Below are positions 60,881 through 64,000 of a DNA stretch of 64,000 bases, piece by piece (positions within the stretch are counted from its first letter, which is position 1; each line of letters begins with the position of its first letter). The notes beneath the pieces were generated by a model. It was not told where the DNA came from. It did no database searches and worked only from the letters and a program-made list of their open reading frames with translations. The position numbers and the translations under genes are program-made. This DNA comes from Roseitalea sp. MMSF_3546 (GTDB lineage Bacteria > Pseudomonadota > Alphaproteobacteria > Rhizobiales > Rhizobiaceae), in assembly GCF_030732865.1 (NCBI RefSeq), contig NZ_JASHKB010000008.1:93659-157658 (forward strand). The letters are read 5' to 3'.

Positions 60881-62437
60881 ATGGCAACGCCGCAGGAAAA
60901 ACTCGCAGACTCGCTTGAAGCCCTCAAGGCGCTTCAGGATCGCGGCGTCGTGGCGATCCGCACCGCCGATCTGTCGCGGACGCATCGGGAGCGCCTGGTC
61001 AAAAACGGGTTCCTCAAAGACGTGATGAAAGGCTGGTATATTCCCGCTAGCCCGAACGAAGATCGCGGCGAGACAACAGCTTGGTACGCGTCTTTCTGGC
61101 GCTTTTGCGCGGCCTATCTCAACGCGCGTTTTGGCGATGACTGGTGCATCGGCCCGGAGCAATCACTATCGCTCCATGCCGGCAATCTCACAGTGCCGCC
61201 GCAACTGCTCGTGCGCGCGCCAAAGGGCAGCAACAAGCCAACCGCCCTGCTTCACGGCACGTCGATCTTCGACATGCGCGCCACTATGCCCGGCGCCGGC
61301 GACATCATGACCATGGACGGTCTGCGCGTTTACACACCTGCGGCTGCGCTGGCCCACATATCGGCGGGCTATTTCGTTCAGCAGGCGACGGACGCCAGAA
61401 CGGCCCTGGCGTCGTTCACGGACGCCTCCGATATCCTCGCGCAGTTGCTCGAAGGCGGGCACAGCGTCATCGCCGGGCGGCTGGCCGGGGCGTTTCGCAA
61501 TATCGGGCGCGACCGGATCGCCGATGACATCATCGGCGCGATGAACGCGGCCGGGTACAAGGTCCGCGAAACCGACCCGTTTGAAAACCGCTTCGATATC
61601 GCGCTGCCCCGCCGGGAAATCTCACCCCATGCCGGACGGATCAGGCTGATGTGGCAGACGATGCGTGAAGCCGTCATCGACAACTTCCCGCCGGTGCCCG
61701 GCCTGCCCAACGACATCGATGCCTATCTCAAACGCGTGGACGACGCCTATGTGGCCGACGCCTATCATTCGCTGTCAATCGAAGGCTACCGCGTCAGCCC
61801 GGCGCTGATCGAGCGGGTCCGCAGCGGTGGCTGGAACCCGGACGCGGAGAAGGAAGACTGTGATCACCGCGATGCGATGGCTGCGCGCGGCTACTACCAG
61901 GCCTTTGAACAGGTCAAGAACAGCATACGCGCGATCCTGAACCACGAAAATCCGAGCGCTGTTGCCGACCGCGATCACGGCTCATGGTATCGCGAACTGT
62001 TCGCGCCAAGCGTTGCGGCCGGGCTGGTCAAGGCTTCCGATCTGGCGGGCTACCGCAGCGGCAATGTCTATATCCGCCGCTCGATGCATGTGCCGCCACC
62101 GCCCGCCGCTGTGCGCGATGCGATGCCGGTGTTTTTCGAGATGCTGGAGGGGGAAGACAACCCGGCCGTCCGGATCGTGCTGGGGCATTTCATCTTCGTC
62201 TATATTCACCCCTATATGGACGGCAACGGCCGCATGGGCCGGTTCCTGATGAACGTCATGCTGGCGTCCGCCGGCTATCCCTGGACCGTCGTGCCGGTCG
62301 AGCAGCGCGATGCTTACATGGACACCCTTGAACAGGCCAGCGCTGCACAAAACATCGTGCCGTTCGCCCGCTTCGTCGGCGACCTCGTTGCGGACAGACT
62401 TGCCGGCGCACCGGTCGCGGGCGTTCCGTCAGGATAG
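60881..62437 (+). CDS. Fic family protein with AbiEi-like N-terminal domain
   Basis: A protein of 518 residues. The N-terminal 230 residues resemble AbiEi/DUF6088-type winged-helix antitoxins (GVVAIRTADLSRTHRERLVK; GFLKDVMKGWYIP). The C-terminal half is a Fic domain with the catalytic HPYMDGNGRMGRF (His443). An inhibitory motif, SLSIEG (Glu301), lies before the Fic core, so it is of the class II type that keeps itself inactive. Fic enzymes usually attach AMP to target proteins. The ATG at 60881 has an AGGA ribosome binding site and is preferred over the GTG at 60851. A divergent unknown gene shares its promoter. Confidence 0.85.
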   Translation: MATPQEKLADSLEALKALQDRGVVAIRTADLSRTHRERLVKNGFLKDVMKGWYIPASPNEDRGETTAWYASFWRFCAAYLNARFGDDWCIGPEQSLSLHAGNLTVPPQLLVRAPKGSNKPTALLHGTSIFDMRATMPGAGDIMTMDGLRVYTPAAALAHISAGYFVQQATDARTALASFTDASDILAQLLEGGHSVIAGRLAGAFRNIGRDRIADDIIGAMNAAGYKVRETDPFENRFDIALPRREISPHAGRIRLMWQTMREAVIDNFPPVPGLPNDIDAYLKRVDDAYVADAYHSLSIEGYRVSPALIERVRSGGWNPDAEKEDCDHRDAMAARGYYQAFEQVKNSIRAILNHENPSAVADRDHGSWYRELFAPSVAAGLVKASDLAGYRSGNVYIRRSMHVPPPPAAVRDAMPVFFEMLEGEDNPAVRIVLGHFIFVYIHPYMDGNGRMGRFLMNVMLASAGYPWTVVPVEQRDAYMDTLEQASAAQNIVPFARFVGDLVADRLAGAPVAGVPSG

Positions 62438-62653
62438 AGAGCTGCGAATACCAATCGCCGGTGCCGGGCCGCCGCAGGGCGGCGAACGCGGCGGAGGCAA
62501 TCAGCCCAGGCCAGCTTCCGCGTCTGTGCTTTGGCATGCCACGCAAGCATTCGCTCTTCTTCTCCTATCTCCCTATTCGCATGAATTCAACTAATAGTCG
62601 AACTCTATATTTTGCAATATTTATAGTTGAAAACAATATTAAATGATGTTTAT

Positions 62654-62671
62654 ATCGCATTGGAATGCGAT
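62654..62671. promoter_or_regulatory. 8-bp inverted repeat before the secreted-protein gene
   Basis: ATCGCATT, two bases, AATGCGAT form a perfect inverted repeat 24 bases upstream of the ATG at 62696. The 258-base gap from 62438 to 62695 is AT-rich in its second half, unlike the rest of the window, and shows no gene. The repeat is a candidate operator. Confidence 0.35.
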
Positions 62672-62695
62672 GATCAAGAAAATTAGAAAATACTT

Positions 62696-63217
62696 ATGAA
62701 AAGAAACCGATCAAATACTGTTGCCCAACTTCCTGCGTTGCTGACCATGTTCATTTGCGTTCTCACCTTCATCGCATCAACTGCTTGTGTTGCCGCAGAT
62801 GGCGGTCAATGGCGCAACGAATTGCAACCGCCAAGAACCGAAGAAGGCGCCAGATTCCTGGAAATATTCAGGAACGCGGACACTCTCGGCTCTAGGAAAG
62901 AAAACTCTGGGTACAATGTGACTGAACCTGTCGGCGCTTACGTCAACGAATGCAGCCCCGATTTCGCGAGCGTTGTGCGTCTGCTTGAAGATAGTGGCTT
63001 CGAGGTCGTGAAAAACAAACAACCCATCAGGAAACCAGCAACAGACCAAGAATACGATGATGTGTTTATCGCGCGCCGCGAAGATGGCAGGCGCACCATC
63101 ACGTTCGAGGGTTCAGAGCGTCCTCTGGCATTGTGGAAATCATACCGGGTCGTAATTTACAGAAAAGACAATGAAATTATACATTTCATGGCCTTTTCCT
63201 CTCAAGATGGAATCTAA
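62696..63217 (+). CDS. Secreted hypothetical protein, 173 aa
   Basis: A protein with an N-terminal signal segment (LPALLTMFICVLTFIASTAC). The mature domain has no family I recognise: QPPRTEEGARFLEIFRNADT, then PDFASVVRLLEDSGFEVVKN and EGSERPLALWKSYRVVIYRK. The codon use is more AT-rich than that of the core genes, so it was probably acquired. A second gene follows 14 bases later and may encode its substrate or partner, so this could be a secreted accessory or immunity-type protein. Confidence 0.6.
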   Translation: MKRNRSNTVAQLPALLTMFICVLTFIASTACVAADGGQWRNELQPPRTEEGARFLEIFRNADTLGSRKENSGYNVTEPVGAYVNECSPDFASVVRLLEDSGFEVVKNKQPIRKPATDQEYDDVFIARREDGRRTITFEGSERPLALWKSYRVVIYRKDNEIIHFMAFSSQDGI

Positions 63218-63231
63218 ATAGGAGAAAATCA

Positions 63232-63954
63232 ATGGAAACTATAAAATTATACTATAAATTACTTGATGTAGAATCGACAGACAGAACTCCCTATTATCAC
63301 AAATATATTATCTATACCGACAGCAACGGTGATCGATTTTATGCGCGCAGTGGCCCGAATTGGCTTGTTGACGGCAAATTCGTGAAAATTACGTCCGAAT
63401 ACGGCGCCTATGTCCAAGGCACCAAGGATTGGGATGACCCGCCCAACGACCCGTCGGAAACAATCAAGACCGGTAGCGATCTTTCAACTGACTGGCAGGC
63501 GATCGTCGATGCCATGGACGACATTGACCAGGAGAATTGGACATATCTACCCGAGCGCAACAGCAACTCCGCGGTTGATACCGCGCTTGATCGCGCCGGC
63601 CTTAATCAGCCGGTCTTGGACGGCCCGAACGACTACGAATCGCCCGGATCGGGCAACATTCTGCCGGCACAGGTGCAGACCCCGCCGCTCCCGCAGCCAA
63701 AACCGGACTGGATCAACGCGCCTGAATCTGCATTTGGCGACGCCGAAACCGAAGGTTCGCCACTCGTACTTGACCTTGATTCAGATGGGATCGAGTTAAC
63801 GACGTTCAACGCCGCAACGACAACCACCTTCTTCGATGTTGACGGTGATGGTTTCGCTGAACAAACGGCCTGGGTTTCGGCCGATGACGGTCTGAGGTGG
63901 TGCCGGCTTCTGAGACAGTGGCATAGAGCGGTTTTCGATCAGTCTGGTTCGTAA
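63232..63954 (+). pseudogene. RTX/hemolysin-type calcium-binding protein, truncated by an IS element
   Basis: The first 220 residues include RNSNSAVDTALDRAGL, a pattern of the N-terminal region of large RTX-type exported proteins, and SPLVLDLDSDGIELTTFNA then FFDVDGDGFAEQTAW, the calcium-binding-type module that normally continues DDGLLVLDRNGNG. Here, after WVSADDGL, the sequence changes at about 63892-63895 to IS-derived DNA and stops 20 residues later. The rest of the gene is missing from this window. The N-terminal sequence is AT-rich, unlike the core. Confidence 0.75.
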
Positions 63955-64000
63955 CCGGATGATTTGAAGTAGTTTGCGCATTCTTCTGGTTCGAAGATGT
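63892..64000. mobile_element. IS630-family insertion sequence, end only
   Basis: From about 63892 the DNA no longer matches the RTX module, and a minus-strand transposase C-terminus begins at 63939. The terminal inverted repeat probably starts within GAGGTGGTGCCGGCTTCTG (63894-63912). No TA target-site duplication can be checked because the other end is outside the window, and I see no TA at the junction itself. Confidence 0.6.
63939..64000 (-). CDS. IS630-family transposase, C-terminal fragment
   Basis: The minus-strand frame ending with TGA at 63939-63941 reads IFEPEECANYFKSSGYEPD, which is the typical C-terminal end of IS630-type transposases (FxPEECxNYFxxAGY). The gene starts outside the window. 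Only this last fragment is visible, so completeness is unknown. Confidence 0.75.
   Translation of the reverse strand, partial: IFEPEECANYFKSSGYEPD

Noticed and set aside
62438..62695. AT-rich gap examined for a gene or tRNA
   Set aside because: No cloverleaf, no frame with a ribosome binding site. Only the short inverted repeat stands out.
1..64000. Search for tRNA, rRNA, CRISPR arrays, prophage structural genes and riboswitches
   Set aside because: No tRNA or rRNA pattern, no regularly spaced repeat-spacer array, no capsid or tail genes, and no recognisable riboswitch consensus were found by reading.

Overview
The window is a high-GC, tightly packed bacterial chromosome segment. Gene content and order (serA end, purA, a membrane-anchored hypothetical protein, rpoH, rluD, and a DUF6476-type protein) point to an alphaproteobacterium of the Rhizobiales/Hyphomicrobiales. 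The Na+-coupled symporters, ion transporters and stress genes would suit a salt-exposed, perhaps marine member. This placement rests on synteny and protein features read by eye; no 16S rRNA or tRNA gene was seen.

Layout. 0-8.2 kb: housekeeping block (serA 3' end, a HigB/HigA-like toxin-antitoxin pair, an EamA transporter, purA, rpoH, rluD). 8.3-15.2 kb: signalling block with a six-TM hybrid histidine kinase, two single-receiver response regulators, an alpha-oxoamine synthase (PLP enzyme) and a GGDEF-EAL protein. The kinase-synthase pairing resembles the CqsS/CqsA and LqsS/LqsA alpha-hydroxyketone quorum-sensing systems and is the best candidate here for a little-described system. 15.4-20.2 kb: outer-membrane barrel protein, SDR enzyme, and a coupled operon of response regulator, small two-TM protein and symporter-histidine kinase fusion. 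20.3-27.1 kb: ScfR-type regulator divergent from a five-gene branched-chain amino acid/amide-type ABC transporter operon, with three GTTTAC motifs in the shared promoter region.

27.2-38.1 kb: small stress-type proteins, a ferredoxin-reductase-like protein, a three-gene GMC dehydrogenase/cytochrome c complex, a formate/nitrite channel, DUF4112, and an RND efflux pair. 38.1-46.5 kb: one minus-strand run of eight genes encoding a second GMC dehydrogenase with its small subunit, two cytochromes c, and a caa3-type oxidase with fused subunits I and III plus CtaG. This looks like a complete path from an organic substrate to oxygen. 46.6-59.4 kb: Trk-type K+ uptake, a CaCA exchanger, a PRC-barrel protein, a frameshifted sodium:solute symporter, MscS, three-enzyme-scale stress and envelope genes (SDRs, MgtC, HdeD, alpha/beta hydrolase, ExoD).

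60.1 kb to the end is accessory DNA with different composition. It begins with a helically phased repeat array that may be an integration site. It carries an unknown 184-aa protein divergent from a Fic protein with an AbiEi-like N-terminus, an AT-rich stretch, a secreted protein, and an RTX-type gene cut off by an IS630-like element that runs off the window. Long antisense ORFs occur throughout because of high GC and were not called.
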